From positions 25,956-89,955 of the forward strand of contig JADKHF010000054.1 in assembly GCA_016721865.1 (NCBI GenBank): a stretch of 64,000 nt of DNA. Direction: 5' to 3'. The notes under the pieces are model-generated. The model saw only the letters and a list, made by a program, of their open reading frames with translations, ran no database searches and was not told the origin of the DNA. Below are positions 38,104-47,942 of the stretch, piece by piece. This DNA is from Nitrosomonas sp. GTDB taxonomy: Bacteria > Pseudomonadota > Gammaproteobacteria > Burkholderiales > Nitrosomonadaceae. Positions within the stretch are counted from its first letter, which is position 1. Every line of letters starts with the position of its first letter. A program made the position numbers and the translations under genes.

Positions 38104-39807
38104 ATGAGTGTGGAATTGACCGGCGCTGAAATTACGATACGTTGTTTGCAGGAAGAAGGCGTACATTGTATTTTTGGTTATCCTGGCGGGGCAGTATTAT
38201 TTATTTATGATGAATTGTTCAAGCAGGATAAAGTCCGGCATATATTGGTGCGCCACGAACAGGCCGCGATACATGCAGCAGATGGGTATGCACGCTCCAG
38301 TAATAAAGTAGGTGTGGCGCTGGTTACTTCGGGTCCGGGCGTGACCAATGCAGTGACAGGTATTGCAACAGCCTATATGGATTCAATCCCTTTGGTGGTT
38401 ATTAGTGGGCAAGTGCCAACAAGCGCCATTGGATTGGATGCATTTCAGGAGGTTGACACAGTGGGTATAACACGTCCTTGTGTCAAACATAATTTTCTGG
38501 TGAAGGATGTAACCGAACTGGCGCAAACTATTAAAAAAGCCTTTTATATTGCTTCGACAGGTCGTCCCGGCCCTGTGCTGGTGGATATACCCAAAGATGT
38601 TTCGCAACAAAAAACCAAATTTGCTTACCCGGACAAGATAACCATGCGGTCCTATAATCCGGTCACCAAGGGGCATTCCAGACAAATTAAGAAAGCTGCC
38701 GAATTGATCCTCAGTGCTAAACGCCCAGTGATCTATGCAGGCGGTGGTGTGATATTAAGTGATGCTGCGCCGCAATTAACCGAATTGGTGCAAATGCTGA
38801 ATTTCCCCTGCACTAATACGCTGATGGGATTGGGCGGATATCCTGCGACAGATAAGCAATCCTTGGGTATGCTGGGTATGCACGGTACGTATGAAGCTAA
38901 CATGGCGATGCAGTATTGTGATGTTTTGGTGGCAGTGGGTGCGCGCTTTGATGATCGTGTGATCGGTAACCCTAAACATTTTTCTAATGAAAATAGAAAG
39001 ATAATTCATATTGATATTGACCCGTCGTCCATTTCCAAACGCGTTAAGGTTGATGTTCCGATTGTGGGTGATGTTCTGGATGTGCTGAAAGAACTCATCA
39101 AGCTTCTTAAAGCCGGAAAGGAAAAACCCGATCAAACAGCATTGAAAGAGTGGTGGAAACAGATCGAACTATGGCGTGAGCGGGATTGCCTTAAATATGA
39201 TCGCGAAAGCAAAATTATTAAACCGCAAATGGTGATAGAGAAACTGTTCAGTATCACCAAAGGAGATGCATTTATCACCTCGGATGTCGGGCAACATCAG
39301 ATGTGGGCTGCACAATTTTATAAATTTGATAAGCCGCGACGCTGGATTAATTCTGGTGGATTGGGCACGATGGGATTCGGTATGCCCGCCGCAATGGGGG
39401 TGCAACTGGCTAACCCGAAAGGCAAAGTGGCATGTATCACGGGTGAGGCGAGTATTCAGATGTGTATTCAGGAATTGTCAACCTGCAAGCAGTATAAATT
39501 GCCGTTAAAAATCATTAACTTGAATAATCGGTACATGGGTATGGTAAGGCAATGGCAGGAGTTTTTTCACGGTAATCGCTATGCGGAGTCCTATATGAAT
39601 GCACTCCCGGATTTTGTGAAGCTGGCTGAAAGCTACGGACATGTCGGGATGAAAATTGAGCGGCCAGAAGATGTGGAAAGTGCCTTGAAGGAAGCATTTA
39701 AACTGAAGGATCAACTGGTATTCATGGACTTTATCACAGACCAAACTGAAAACGTTTTTCCCATGGTGCCAGGCGGTAAAGGGCTCTCTGAAATGATTCT
39801 GGTGTAG
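38104..39807 (+). CDS. ilvI: Acetolactate synthase, large subunit
   Basis: 567 residues, ATG 38104. ThDP- and FAD-dependent condensation of pyruvate, the first step of valine/leucine synthesis and, with 2-oxobutyrate, of isoleucine synthesis. The catalytic glutamate is in LVRHEQAAIHAADGYAR, the FAD region follows (VAVGARFDDRVIGNPKHFS) and the ThDP motif is CITGEASIQMCIQELST, ending in INLNNRYMGMVRQWQ. The motif has Glu in place of the usual Asp of GDG, as in other betaproteobacterial enzymes. Eight bases separate its stop from ilvH. Confidence 0.96.
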   Translation: MSVELTGAEITIRCLQEEGVHCIFGYPGGAVLFIYDELFKQDKVRHILVRHEQAAIHAADGYARSSNKVGVALVTSGPGVTNAVTGIATAYMDSIPLVVISGQVPTSAIGLDAFQEVDTVGITRPCVKHNFLVKDVTELAQTIKKAFYIASTGRPGPVLVDIPKDVSQQKTKFAYPDKITMRSYNPVTKGHSRQIKKAAELILSAKRPVIYAGGGVILSDAAPQLTELVQMLNFPCTNTLMGLGGYPATDKQSLGMLGMHGTYEANMAMQYCDVLVAVGARFDDRVIGNPKHFSNENRKIIHIDIDPSSISKRVKVDVPIVGDVLDVLKELIKLLKAGKEKPDQTALKEWWKQIELWRERDCLKYDRESKIIKPQMVIEKLFSITKGDAFITSDVGQHQMWAAQFYKFDKPRRWINSGGLGTMGFGMPAAMGVQLANPKGKVACITGEASIQMCIQELSTCKQYKLPLKIINLNNRYMGMVRQWQEFFHGNRYAESYMNALPDFVKLAESYGHVGMKIERPEDVESALKEAFKLKDQLVFMDFITDQTENVFPMVPGGKGLSEMILV

Positions 39808-39814
39808 AAAATAA

Positions 39815-40306
39815 ATGCGACATATTATTTCTTTATTGATGGAAAATGAAGCAGGTGCGTTGTCCCGCGTAGCAGGACTGTTTTCGGCACGTGGCTACAA
39901 TATCGAGTCACTTACAGTAGCCCCTACTGAAGATCCAACTTTGTCACGAATGACACTGGTGACTATTGGTTCTGATGAAGTGGTGGAACAAGTGACCAAG
40001 CAATTGAATAAGTTGATTGAAGTAGTAAAAATCATCGACCTAAATGAGGGTAATCATATTGAGCGCGAGTTAATGCTGGTTAAAGTACGTGCGATTGGTT
40101 CAGATCGGGAAGAAATCAAACGGCTGGTTGAAATTTTTCGTGGTTGTATTGTTGATGTAACAGATAAATCCTATACCATCGAGTTGACAGGCACTAGCTC
40201 GAAACTGGATGCATTTCTTGAGGCAGTTGAGCGTAACGCAGTTCTGGAAACAGTGCGTACAGGTGCTTCTGGCATAGGACGCGGAGAATGGATTTTAAAG
40301 GTATAA
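39815..40306 (+). CDS. ilvH: Acetolactate synthase, regulatory small subunit
   Basis: 163 residues, ATG 39815 (MRHIISLLMENEAGALSRVA). An N-terminal ACT domain (residues 1-75) with the valine-site region GLFSARGYNIESLTVAPTED, and a C-terminal ALS_ss_C domain (VKVRAIGSDREEIKRLVEIF). It activates the large subunit and confers valine feedback inhibition. Operon with ilvI and, about 120 bp downstream, ilvC. Confidence 0.97.
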   Translation: MRHIISLLMENEAGALSRVAGLFSARGYNIESLTVAPTEDPTLSRMTLVTIGSDEVVEQVTKQLNKLIEVVKIIDLNEGNHIERELMLVKVRAIGSDREEIKRLVEIFRGCIVDVTDKSYTIELTGTSSKLDAFLEAVERNAVLETVRTGASGIGRGEWILKV

Positions 40307-40427
40307 TCTATATTTGCTGATTAATCCGAATCTTGAGGTTAGTAATCCAGAGCAGTCAATTCTTTAAATAAAGTATTCTCTCTATTGCTCGCCTGTTTCT
40401 ATCCTAATTTTGTTTAAAAGGAAAATA

Positions 40428-41444
40428 ATGAAAGTTTATTACGATAAAGATGCAGATCTGTCACTTATTAAAGGTAAGAAAGTAACTATATTGGGTTATG
40501 GTTCACAGGGGCATGCACATGCTAATAATTTGAGTGAATCGGGAGTAAAAGTTACGGTTGGTCTGCGTAAAGGCGGAGCATCCTGGAGTAAAGCGGAAAA
40601 AGCTGGATTAACTGTCAAGGAAGTTGCTGAAGCCGTAAAAGATGCAGATGTTGTAATGATTTTATTACCGGATGAACAGATCGGCCCAGTATATAAAACG
40701 GAGATCGAACCAGGGTTGAAGAAAAATGCTACTGTAGCATTCGCTCATGGTTTCAGTGTTCACTATGGACAGGTAACCCCGCGTGAAGATCTTGATGTGA
40801 TCATGATTGCTCCTAAGGGGCCTGGTCATTTGGTTCGTTCCACTTATCTGCAGGGTGGTGGTGTGCCTTCACTGATTGCGGTTCATCAGGATAAATCGGG
40901 TAAAGCACGCGATTTGGCGCTGTCTTATGCAGCTGCGAATGGCGGTACGCGAGGCGGCGTGATCGAAACCAGCTTCCGTGAGGAGACTGAAACAGACTTG
41001 TTTGGCGAGCAGGTTGTGTTATGCGGCGGTTTGACTGCATTGATTCAGGCCGGTTTTGAAACGCTTGTAGAGGCCGGTTATGCCCCAGAGATGGCTTATT
41101 TTGAGTGTTTGCATGAGGTTAAACTGATTGTAGATCTGATTTACGAAGGTGGTATCGCAAATATGCGCTATTCCATTTCCAATAACGCAGAATATGGCGA
41201 TGTGTCACGTGGACCGCGTATTATTACCGACGAAACACGCGCAGAAATGCGTAAAATTTTACGCCAGATTCAAACGGGTGAGTATGCCCGAGAATTTATT
41301 CTGGAAAATCAATCCGGAGCGCCCGTTCTTAAATCAAGTCGCCGTATAGCATCCGAACATCAGATTGAACAAGTGGGTGCAAAGCTGCGTGATATGATGC
41401 CGTGGATCAAGAAAAACAAACTCGTTGATCAAGTGAAAAACTAA
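40428..41444 (+). CDS. ilvC: Ketol-acid reductoisomerase
   Basis: 338 residues, ATG 40428 (MKVYYDKDADLSLIKGKKVT) after AAAAGGAAAAT. Class I enzyme. The NADPH-binding motif GYGSQGHAHANNL is followed by the phosphate-recognising loop GLRKGGASWSKAEKAG. The catalytic knotted domain contains EETETDLFGEQVVLCGGL and YECLHEVK-like (YFECLHEVKLIVDLIYEGG) metal ligands. Second common step of branched-chain amino acid synthesis. Same strand as ilvIH. Confidence 0.97.
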   Translation: MKVYYDKDADLSLIKGKKVTILGYGSQGHAHANNLSESGVKVTVGLRKGGASWSKAEKAGLTVKEVAEAVKDADVVMILLPDEQIGPVYKTEIEPGLKKNATVAFAHGFSVHYGQVTPREDLDVIMIAPKGPGHLVRSTYLQGGGVPSLIAVHQDKSGKARDLALSYAAANGGTRGGVIETSFREETETDLFGEQVVLCGGLTALIQAGFETLVEAGYAPEMAYFECLHEVKLIVDLIYEGGIANMRYSISNNAEYGDVSRGPRIITDETRAEMRKILRQIQTGEYAREFILENQSGAPVLKSSRRIASEHQIEQVGAKLRDMMPWIKKNKLVDQVKN

Positions 41445-41513
41445 AAAATTGCTGTTTTTTCTGTGATCTGAACTTTGGTGTATTCGCCTTTAACCTCTTG
41501 TTGTAATTTATTT

Positions 41514-42179
41514 ATGGCTCATTATCCTCATCCGATCATCGCTCGCGAAGGTTGGCTTCATATCGTCATAGCATTTGCTGCCGCACTGGGTGCAACGATC
41601 TTGGTTGGTTGGCTCTGGGCAATACCATTTTGGATGATTGCTTTTTTTGTTTTACAGTTTTTTCGTGATCCACCCCGAGAAGTTCCAACGGATCAGAATG
41701 CCATTCTGGCGCCTGCTGATGGTCGGATTGTTGCCGTTGAAAAGACTCAGGATCCTTATTTGGAAAGAGAAGCCGTCAAGATCAGCGTATTTATGAATGT
41801 GTTTAATGTACATTCCAATCGTAGTCCAGTTGATGGCGAAGTGCGTGATAAATGGTATTTCCCGGGAAAATTCATTAATGCTGATTTACCCAAGGCTTCG
41901 CTGGAAAATGAGCGGAATGCACTATGGATTAAGGCGGATAATGGCGCCGATGTGACTTGCGTTCAGGTGGCCGGATTGATCGCGAAACGTATTCTTTGTC
42001 ATGTATCTCCGGGTGATCATCTTGCGCGTGGTCAACGTTTTGGTTTTATACGGTTTGGTTCGAGAGTGGATGTTTATTTACCACTGAATACTAAAATTAA
42101 TGTAAATATCGGTGATAAAGTGTCAGCAACACTGACAATATTGGCAGAATTTCGTGAAGAAGCAAAAGTAATAAGTTAA
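41514..42179 (+). CDS. psd: Phosphatidylserine decarboxylase (short form)
   Basis: 221 residues from ATG 41514 (MAHYPHPIIAREGWLHIVIA). The short, membrane-anchored PSD type. Two hydrophobic N-terminal segments are followed by the catalytic domain with MNVFNVHSNRSPVDG and the self-cleavage site FIRFGSRVDVYLP, where the Ser of GS becomes the pyruvoyl group. Makes phosphatidylethanolamine. The next gene, pssA, supplies its substrate, so the pair is a phospholipid module embedded between branched-chain amino acid genes. Confidence 0.94.
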   Translation: MAHYPHPIIAREGWLHIVIAFAAALGATILVGWLWAIPFWMIAFFVLQFFRDPPREVPTDQNAILAPADGRIVAVEKTQDPYLEREAVKISVFMNVFNVHSNRSPVDGEVRDKWYFPGKFINADLPKASLENERNALWIKADNGADVTCVQVAGLIAKRILCHVSPGDHLARGQRFGFIRFGSRVDVYLPLNTKINVNIGDKVSATLTILAEFREEAKVIS

Positions 42180-42329
42180 GGAAAATATAATTTCTCTATT
42201 CTACGTAATGGATTTTTTGATACCAATGAATCAGGCTGTACCGAAAGTTCTTTTAACGAGATTCCTGTGATTAATTATTAGCTAGGAATATTTTTTCATT
42301 ATTAGCATTCTTTTCACAAAATACAAATA

Positions 42330-43103
42330 ATGCCTGATTCCCTACCAGAACGTCTTGTACTCAAATCTCGATTGCGACGTCGTGGTATTTATTTGTTGCC
42401 TAACTTATTTACAACAGCCGCATTATTTGCGGGATTTTATGCAATTGTTCAGGCAATGAATGGAAATTTTGAATCTTCAGCAGTAGCCGTTTTTATTGCT
42501 ATGGTGTTGGATGGATTGGATGGACGGGTTGCACGGCTTGCAGGTACTCAAAGTGAATTTGGAGCCGAATACGATAGTATGTCGGATATGGTTTCTTTTG
42601 GTGTCGCACCTGCATTGATTGTATATGAGTGGGCTTTGAAAGAAATGGATCAATGGGGCTGGATCATCGCATTTATTTACTGTGCATGTGCAGCCTTGCG
42701 GCTTGCACGATTCAATACCAATATAGAAGTAATTGATAAGCGTTTCTTTCAAGGCCTGCCCAGCCCTGCAGCAGCTGCATTAATAGCAGGACTTGTTTGG
42801 GTAATGCTTAATTTTCAGGTGCAAGGGAGCGATATTAAATGGTTGGCTTGTATTGTTACCTTATTTGCTGCTTTGACCATGGTTAGTAATATTCCTTATT
42901 ATAGTGGTAAAGAGATTAATTTACGTCGCCGGGTGCCATTCTTTACGGTCTTGTTATTAGTATTATTCTTTTTTGTATTGATTCCCAGTCATCCACCGCT
43001 CGTATTATTCTTCCTGTTTGCGGCATATGCATTTTCTGGCTATTTTGTTAAATTATGGCGGTTTGGCAGAAGTAAAAAAATAAGTGAAACATCGAACCCC
43101 TGA
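42330..43103 (+). CDS. pssA: CDP-diacylglycerol-serine O-phosphatidyltransferase
   Basis: 257 residues, ATG 42330. The CDP-alcohol phosphotransferase motif D-x2-DG-x2-AR-x8-G-x3-D-x3-D is complete (DGLDGRVARL through GAEYDSMSDM). About seven membrane helices. Makes phosphatidylserine for the Psd encoded just upstream. 150 bp separate the two genes. Confidence 0.94.
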   Translation: MPDSLPERLVLKSRLRRRGIYLLPNLFTTAALFAGFYAIVQAMNGNFESSAVAVFIAMVLDGLDGRVARLAGTQSEFGAEYDSMSDMVSFGVAPALIVYEWALKEMDQWGWIIAFIYCACAALRLARFNTNIEVIDKRFFQGLPSPAAAALIAGLVWVMLNFQVQGSDIKWLACIVTLFAALTMVSNIPYYSGKEINLRRRVPFFTVLLLVLFFFVLIPSHPPLVLFFLFAAYAFSGYFVKLWRFGRSKKISETSNP

Positions 43104-43328
43104 CGATTATCTATTGCACAGAAAGAAAAAACTATTTATATTTATCATTATGTTTGCAATAAATTATAATCATTTTCTGCATTTGCTTTCCATTCCGATG
43201 GCGCTATCGGTAATGTTATTGCGCCCTGCGCGCTAAAATTTTCTACCCTTATATTCCTTTCTTCCCTATAAAATTCGAGAAACGAGTTTTATCTTACTTT
43301 AAGTTTTCTTCCTGAAGTGGAGAGCATA

Positions 43329-44861
43329 ATGCAAGAGCATTTGATTATTTTTGATACTACGTTGCGTGACGGTGAGCAAAGTCCTGGCGCTTCCATGACT
43401 AAAGAAGAAAAGGTGCGTATTGCCTGGCAGCTTGAACGTATGGGGGTGGATGTTATCGAAGCAGGTTTTCCAGCAGCTTCAAACGGAGATTTTGAGGCTG
43501 TTAAGGCTGTTGCTGATTCGGTAAAAGCAAGTGTGGTATGTGGTTTGGCACGTGCAATCGAAGCTGACATTCAGCGTACGGGTGAAGCTTTGAAGGGTGC
43601 ACAATCGGCGCGTATCCATACGTTTATTGCGACATCTCCGATCCACATGAAGAATAAGTTGAGAATGTCACCTGATCGGGTGATTGCACAAGCCGTGAAA
43701 GCTGTGAAGTGGGCGCGTCAGTATACCGATAATGTTGAGTTCTCTCCAGAGGATGCCGGTCGTTCGGAAATAGATTTTTTGTGTCAGATACTTGAGGCTG
43801 TTATTGACGCAGGTGCAACGACATTGAATATTCCGGATACGGTGGGCTATACCATGCCAGATCAGTTCGGTAAGCTGATTCGTAGTTTGCGTGAACGCAT
43901 TCCTAATTCGGATAAAGCAATTTTTTCGGTACATTGTCATAATGATTTAGGGTTAGCTGTAGCCAATTCACTGGCTGCCGTGATGAATGGCGCGCGGCAA
44001 GTTGAATGCACCATCAACGGTTTGGGAGAAAGAGCAGGTAATGCTTCACTGGAAGAAGTCGTTATGGCTGTGCGAACGCGCCAGGATTATTTTTCCTGTG
44101 ATACGAAAGTAGATGCCACACATATTGTCCCGGCAAGTAAGCTGGTTTCCGGCATTACCGGTTTCCCTGTGCAACCCAATAAAGCGATTGTAGGAGCCAA
44201 TGCTTTTGCACATGAGTCAGGTATTCATCAGGATGGCGTACTGAAACACCGGGAGACTTATGAAATCATGCGCGCGGAAGATGTTGGTTGGGGCGCAAAC
44301 AAGTTATTACTGGGAAAACATTCAGGGCGTAATGCATTCCGCAATCGCCTTATGGAGTTAGGCATTGAGTTGGAATCCGAAGAAATGCTCAATAATACTT
44401 TTATGCGTTTCAAGGAGTTGGCCGATAAGAAGCACGAAATATTTGATGAAGATCTTCATGCATTGGTTTCAGATGAAGTGCTGGTACTACAGGAACGTTA
44501 CCGGCTAATATCACTCACTATTCACTGTGAAACAGGCGAAATTCCTTATGCTCGCATCGTGATTTCCGACGATGGAAATGAAATGCATGCTGAATCTCAG
44601 GGAAGTGGTCCGGTTGATGCGACTTTTCGTGCGATTGAAACGCTACTGTCCAGTGGGGTTAAGCTGCAGTTATTTTCAGTTAACAATATTACCAGTGGAA
44701 CTGATGCGCAAGGAGAAGTCACCGTGCGGCTGCAGAAATCTGATCGAATTGTCAATGGGCATGGAGCAGATACCGATATTGTTGTGGCTTCAGCAAAGGC
44801 CTATCTAAGTGCGCTCAATAAGCTGCATAGCAAGCTGGAACGGGCTCATCCGCAGGTATAA
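43329..44861 (+). CDS. leuA: 2-isopropylmalate synthase
   Basis: 510 residues. ATG 43329 (MQEHLIIFDTTLRDGEQSPG) follows GTGGAGAGCATA. An in-frame GTG at 43317 is less likely. TIM-barrel catalytic domain with the DTTLRDGEQ metal/substrate motif and HCHNDLGLAVANSLAAVMNG. Linker and C-terminal regulatory domain (from ~residue 390) for leucine feedback. Commits 2-oxoisovalerate to leucine. Completes the ilv-leu grouping. No leader peptide or attenuator recognised in the 225-bp upstream gap. Confidence 0.96.
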   Translation: MQEHLIIFDTTLRDGEQSPGASMTKEEKVRIAWQLERMGVDVIEAGFPAASNGDFEAVKAVADSVKASVVCGLARAIEADIQRTGEALKGAQSARIHTFIATSPIHMKNKLRMSPDRVIAQAVKAVKWARQYTDNVEFSPEDAGRSEIDFLCQILEAVIDAGATTLNIPDTVGYTMPDQFGKLIRSLRERIPNSDKAIFSVHCHNDLGLAVANSLAAVMNGARQVECTINGLGERAGNASLEEVVMAVRTRQDYFSCDTKVDATHIVPASKLVSGITGFPVQPNKAIVGANAFAHESGIHQDGVLKHRETYEIMRAEDVGWGANKLLLGKHSGRNAFRNRLMELGIELESEEMLNNTFMRFKELADKKHEIFDEDLHALVSDEVLVLQERYRLISLTIHCETGEIPYARIVISDDGNEMHAESQGSGPVDATFRAIETLLSSGVKLQLFSVNNITSGTDAQGEVTVRLQKSDRIVNGHGADTDIVVASAKAYLSALNKLHSKLERAHPQV

Positions 44862-44916
44862 AGTTAAGTTGGATTGCCGCTAAAGATTAAAAAGTAAACG
44901 GAGGCTTTGCCACAAG

Positions 44917-45399
44917 GTGAGGAAACATAAACTTGCAATAGTATTTTGTCTGGCAATTCTGATACTTAGTGTCCGGGTAGAAGCATTTCAGTTTCTAGAC
45001 GCGACAGGGAAAATTCACAAGTTGGCAGATTATAAAGGGCGGTGGGTGCTGATTAATTTCTGGGCAACCTGGTGCCTGCCTTGTTTGAAGGAAATCCCTG
45101 ATTTGATCGCGTTATATGAGAACCGTAAAGATATTATGGTGATCGGTGTGGCAATGGATTTTAGTGACCCACAAGTGGTCATGGATTTTGTTCACTCAAT
45201 GTCAATTACATATCCCATTGTTTTGGGTAATCGGGAAATTGCTTCCCAGCTGGATGATGTCTCATTACTACCCAGTACTTATTTTTTTGCTCTGGATGGG
45301 AAGCCAGCTGCGCGCCAACTGGGGATCATTTCACGAGAAAGTATAGAAACGTTTATTGAGTCAAGGTCAATTGAGAAAAGTATCAGCCAAGGAAATTAA
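44917..45399 (+). CDS. TlpA-like thiol:disulfide thioredoxin
   Basis: 160 residues, GTG 44917 after CGGAGG. An N-terminal signal/anchor (KLAIVFCLAILILSVRVEAF) precedes a thioredoxin fold with the redox motif WATWCLPCLKEIP and the cis-proline region LLPSTYFFALDG. TlpA/ResA-like periplasmic reductants serve cytochrome c maturation or copper-site assembly, both relevant in an ammonia oxidiser. The specific partner is unknown. Confidence 0.85.
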   Translation: MRKHKLAIVFCLAILILSVRVEAFQFLDATGKIHKLADYKGRWVLINFWATWCLPCLKEIPDLIALYENRKDIMVIGVAMDFSDPQVVMDFVHSMSITYPIVLGNREIASQLDDVSLLPSTYFFALDGKPAARQLGIISRESIETFIESRSIEKSISQGN

Positions 45400-45448
45400 C
45401 ACAAATTGGAGTAAATTTATCGATTGATAATTGCTAATACTTATTCAG

Positions 45449-46039
45449 CTATGATGAGGTGTAACGCCAAGTAGACTGCCATTTGTTAAACACGAGTTGT
45501 GGATAGGTAACTGCACCCAGGCTGCCATTATATCGTCCAAGGGCACGAAAATAGTCGCCTTTCTCTTTATTAAGGTAATGGCGGAGAATGGAGCATCCAT
45601 AGCGCAAATTTACGCGCAAATGAAAAAGATTGTGATCCTGGTGACCAATAGCTCCAATCCAGAATGGCATTACTTGCATATAGCCGCGCGCGCCTGCATG
45701 CGAAATGGCGTATTTCTTGAAACCACTTTCAACTTGAATCACACTTAACACAAGTTGCGGATCCAATCCTGCACGTGTTGCTTCATAAAAAACAGTTCGC
45801 AGAAATTCTTCCCGTTCAATTGGATCGGGTATGAATTTCTCTAAGCGGCGACTCATGCTGATAAGCCAAGTGATGCTGTCAGCTACGGCGGCATATTCAA
45901 TGTATGAAGCAGCCTGATCACTCGTTTCGTGAGGAATGATGGCTTGGGTATTGGTGGCAAGCGGCTCATAATGCGGATTATTTGCATATATGATGCCTGA
46001 AAAGAGCAAAAGAAGTATCGTGTAGATTAGTTTGTGCAT
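45449..46039 (-). CDS. Lytic transglycosylase (SLT domain)
   Basis: 196 residues, ATG 46039. Signal peptide (MHKLIYTILLLLFSGIIYAN). The SLT domain has the catalytic glutamate in VIQVESGFKKYAISHAGARG, then YMQVMPFW and the end motif LGRYNGSLG. Cleaves peptidoglycan with anhydromuramic acid formation in the periplasm. Its start overlaps the end of proS by 13 bases on the same strand, an arrangement also known in other betaproteobacteria. Confidence 0.92.
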   Translation of the reverse strand: MHKLIYTILLLLFSGIIYANNPHYEPLATNTQAIIPHETSDQAASYIEYAAVADSITWLISMSRRLEKFIPDPIEREEFLRTVFYEATRAGLDPQLVLSVIQVESGFKKYAISHAGARGYMQVMPFWIGAIGHQDHNLFHLRVNLRYGCSILRHYLNKEKGDYFRALGRYNGSLGAVTYPQLVFNKWQSTWRYTSS

Positions 46040-47736
46040 AATTTATTTGTTATAAATGAAAAAATTTTTTCAATAGGTATTGCTTGTGCGGCTTGATCTT
46101 TTCTTCCTTGATATTCAATGATGGATTGTTTGAGTCCTCGCTCACCAATCACAATTCGATGCGGAATACCTATTAACTCCATGTCAGCAAACATTACACC
46201 AGGGCGTTCATCTCGATCATCTAAAAGCACTTCGATTTGATTATCTGAAAATTGTTGATAAAGTTTCTCCACGGCATCTTTTACCAAACTGCTTTTCTGT
46301 AGACCAATTGGTATGATTGCGAGCTGAAATGGAGCTATTGTGGTTGGAAAAATAATGCCATGATCATCGTGATTCTGTTCAATCGCAGCAGCGACGATGC
46401 GTGAAATACCTATTCCATAGCAACCCATTTCCATGTATTGGGTTTGACCCGATTCGTCGAGATAGCTGGCTTTCATGATTTCAGAATATTTTGTACGCAA
46501 TTGGAAAATATGGCCTACTTCAATCCCGCGACAAATTTCTAATTTCCCTTTGCCGTCTGGAGAATCATCACCTGGGACAACATTCCGGATATCAAAAACA
46601 TGATTGGGTATTGTGAGGTCGCGACCAAAATTCACCTGAGTCAGGTGAATCCCTTCTTTGTTTGCCCCACAAACAAAATTACTCATGTTCATAACAGCTT
46701 GATCAGCAATCACACAAGTATCTAAACCAACGGGACCAATGTATCCAGGTATTGTTCCAGTTTCAAGTAGGATATCTGATTCGCTTGCCATCTGGAACTC
46801 GGATAAAAAGGGTATTTTCCTCACTTTTAATTCATTGAGTTGATGGTCACCTCGTAGCAGTAAAAGAAATATTTTATTATTTGCCTTTACTGCGAGCGTT
46901 TTAATTATTTTTTGTAAAGGGATCCCTAAAAATTCTGCAACTTCAATACAAGTTCTTTTAGTGGGTGTCGGGATTTCCAGCATCTCACCTTCGGGTTTGT
47001 CTCGTTCTTGTTGCGCTAACAATGCTCCAGCCAATTCAATGTTGGCGGCATAATCTGAATCCGGACAAAACGCAATCGCATCTTCACCGGATTCTGCTAA
47101 AACATGAAATTCATGCGAACCACTGCCTCCTATCGCACCTGTATCAGCCGCAACTGCACGAAACTTCAAACCGAGTCGTGTAAAAATACGATTATAAGTT
47201 TCATACATAAGTTGATATGCCTGCATCAGGCTGTTTTCATCAGTGTGGAAAGAATACGCGTCTTTCATTAAGAATTCTCGTGCACGCATTACTCCAAAAC
47301 GTGGTCGAATTTCATCACGAAATTTTGTTTGTATTTGATAGAAATTGAGTGGTAATTGCCGATAGCTTTTGATTTCTCTTCGTGCTATGTCGGTTATGAT
47401 TTCCTCATGCGTTGGGCCAAAACAGAAATCATGTTCATGCCGATCTTTGATTTTTAACATTTGTGGTCCGAATACTTCCCATCTGCGCGTTTCCTGCCAT
47501 AATTCGGCAGGTTGTATAGCAGGCATCAGTACTTCAATAGCGCCACTCTTATTCATCTCATCACGCACAATATTTTCTATTTTTCGCAGTATTCTTAGAC
47601 CCAATGGCATCCAGGTATATAGCCCGCTGCCTAAGCGTTTGATCAGTCCGGCGCGCAGCATAAGTTTGTGACTGACCAGCTCCGCTTCGGCGGGTGCTTC
47701 CTTAAGGGTTGAAATAAAAAATTGCGAGACGCGCAT
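46027..47736 (-). CDS. proS: Prolyl-tRNA synthetase
   Basis: 569 residues from ATG 47736 (MRVSQFFISTLKEAPAEAEL); the four codons before it are probably untranslated. Bacterial-type class II enzyme with motif 1 (GLYTWMPLG), motif 2 (KFRDEIRPRFGVMRAREFLM) and motif 3 (GCYGIGISRIVAAAIEQNHD). The inserted YbaK-like editing domain lies at about residues 230-380. Intact, unlike valS. Coupled to the transglycosylase gene. Confidence 0.97.
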   Translation of the reverse strand: MRVSQFFISTLKEAPAEAELVSHKLMLRAGLIKRLGSGLYTWMPLGLRILRKIENIVRDEMNKSGAIEVLMPAIQPAELWQETRRWEVFGPQMLKIKDRHEHDFCFGPTHEEIITDIARREIKSYRQLPLNFYQIQTKFRDEIRPRFGVMRAREFLMKDAYSFHTDENSLMQAYQLMYETYNRIFTRLGLKFRAVAADTGAIGGSGSHEFHVLAESGEDAIAFCPDSDYAANIELAGALLAQQERDKPEGEMLEIPTPTKRTCIEVAEFLGIPLQKIIKTLAVKANNKIFLLLLRGDHQLNELKVRKIPFLSEFQMASESDILLETGTIPGYIGPVGLDTCVIADQAVMNMSNFVCGANKEGIHLTQVNFGRDLTIPNHVFDIRNVVPGDDSPDGKGKLEICRGIEVGHIFQLRTKYSEIMKASYLDESGQTQYMEMGCYGIGISRIVAAAIEQNHDDHGIIFPTTIAPFQLAIIPIGLQKSSLVKDAVEKLYQQFSDNQIEVLLDDRDERPGVMFADMELIGIPHRIVIGERGLKQSIIEYQGRKDQAAQAIPIEKIFSFITNKLCTN

Positions 47737-47942
47737 GGGTGATTCCATTATGATTATAAAAATGTAGTAATTTTACCTTGAAATACTTGGTGAAGTGCGG
47801 ATTAGTCTCTCATTGCGGGTAGATTATCATCTTAGACAAACAGAAACACCTGAAGGTAATGGTTTTTGTTTTATAGGCGCTTTCAATCTGTAGTAAAGTA
47901 TGAAAAAATCAACCCATTTGATGGGTCAAATGAGTAATTCAA

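Noticed and set aside
43104..43328. Search for a leucine leader peptide/attenuator before leuA
   Set aside because: No short ORF rich in Leu codons and no terminator/antiterminator pair seen.
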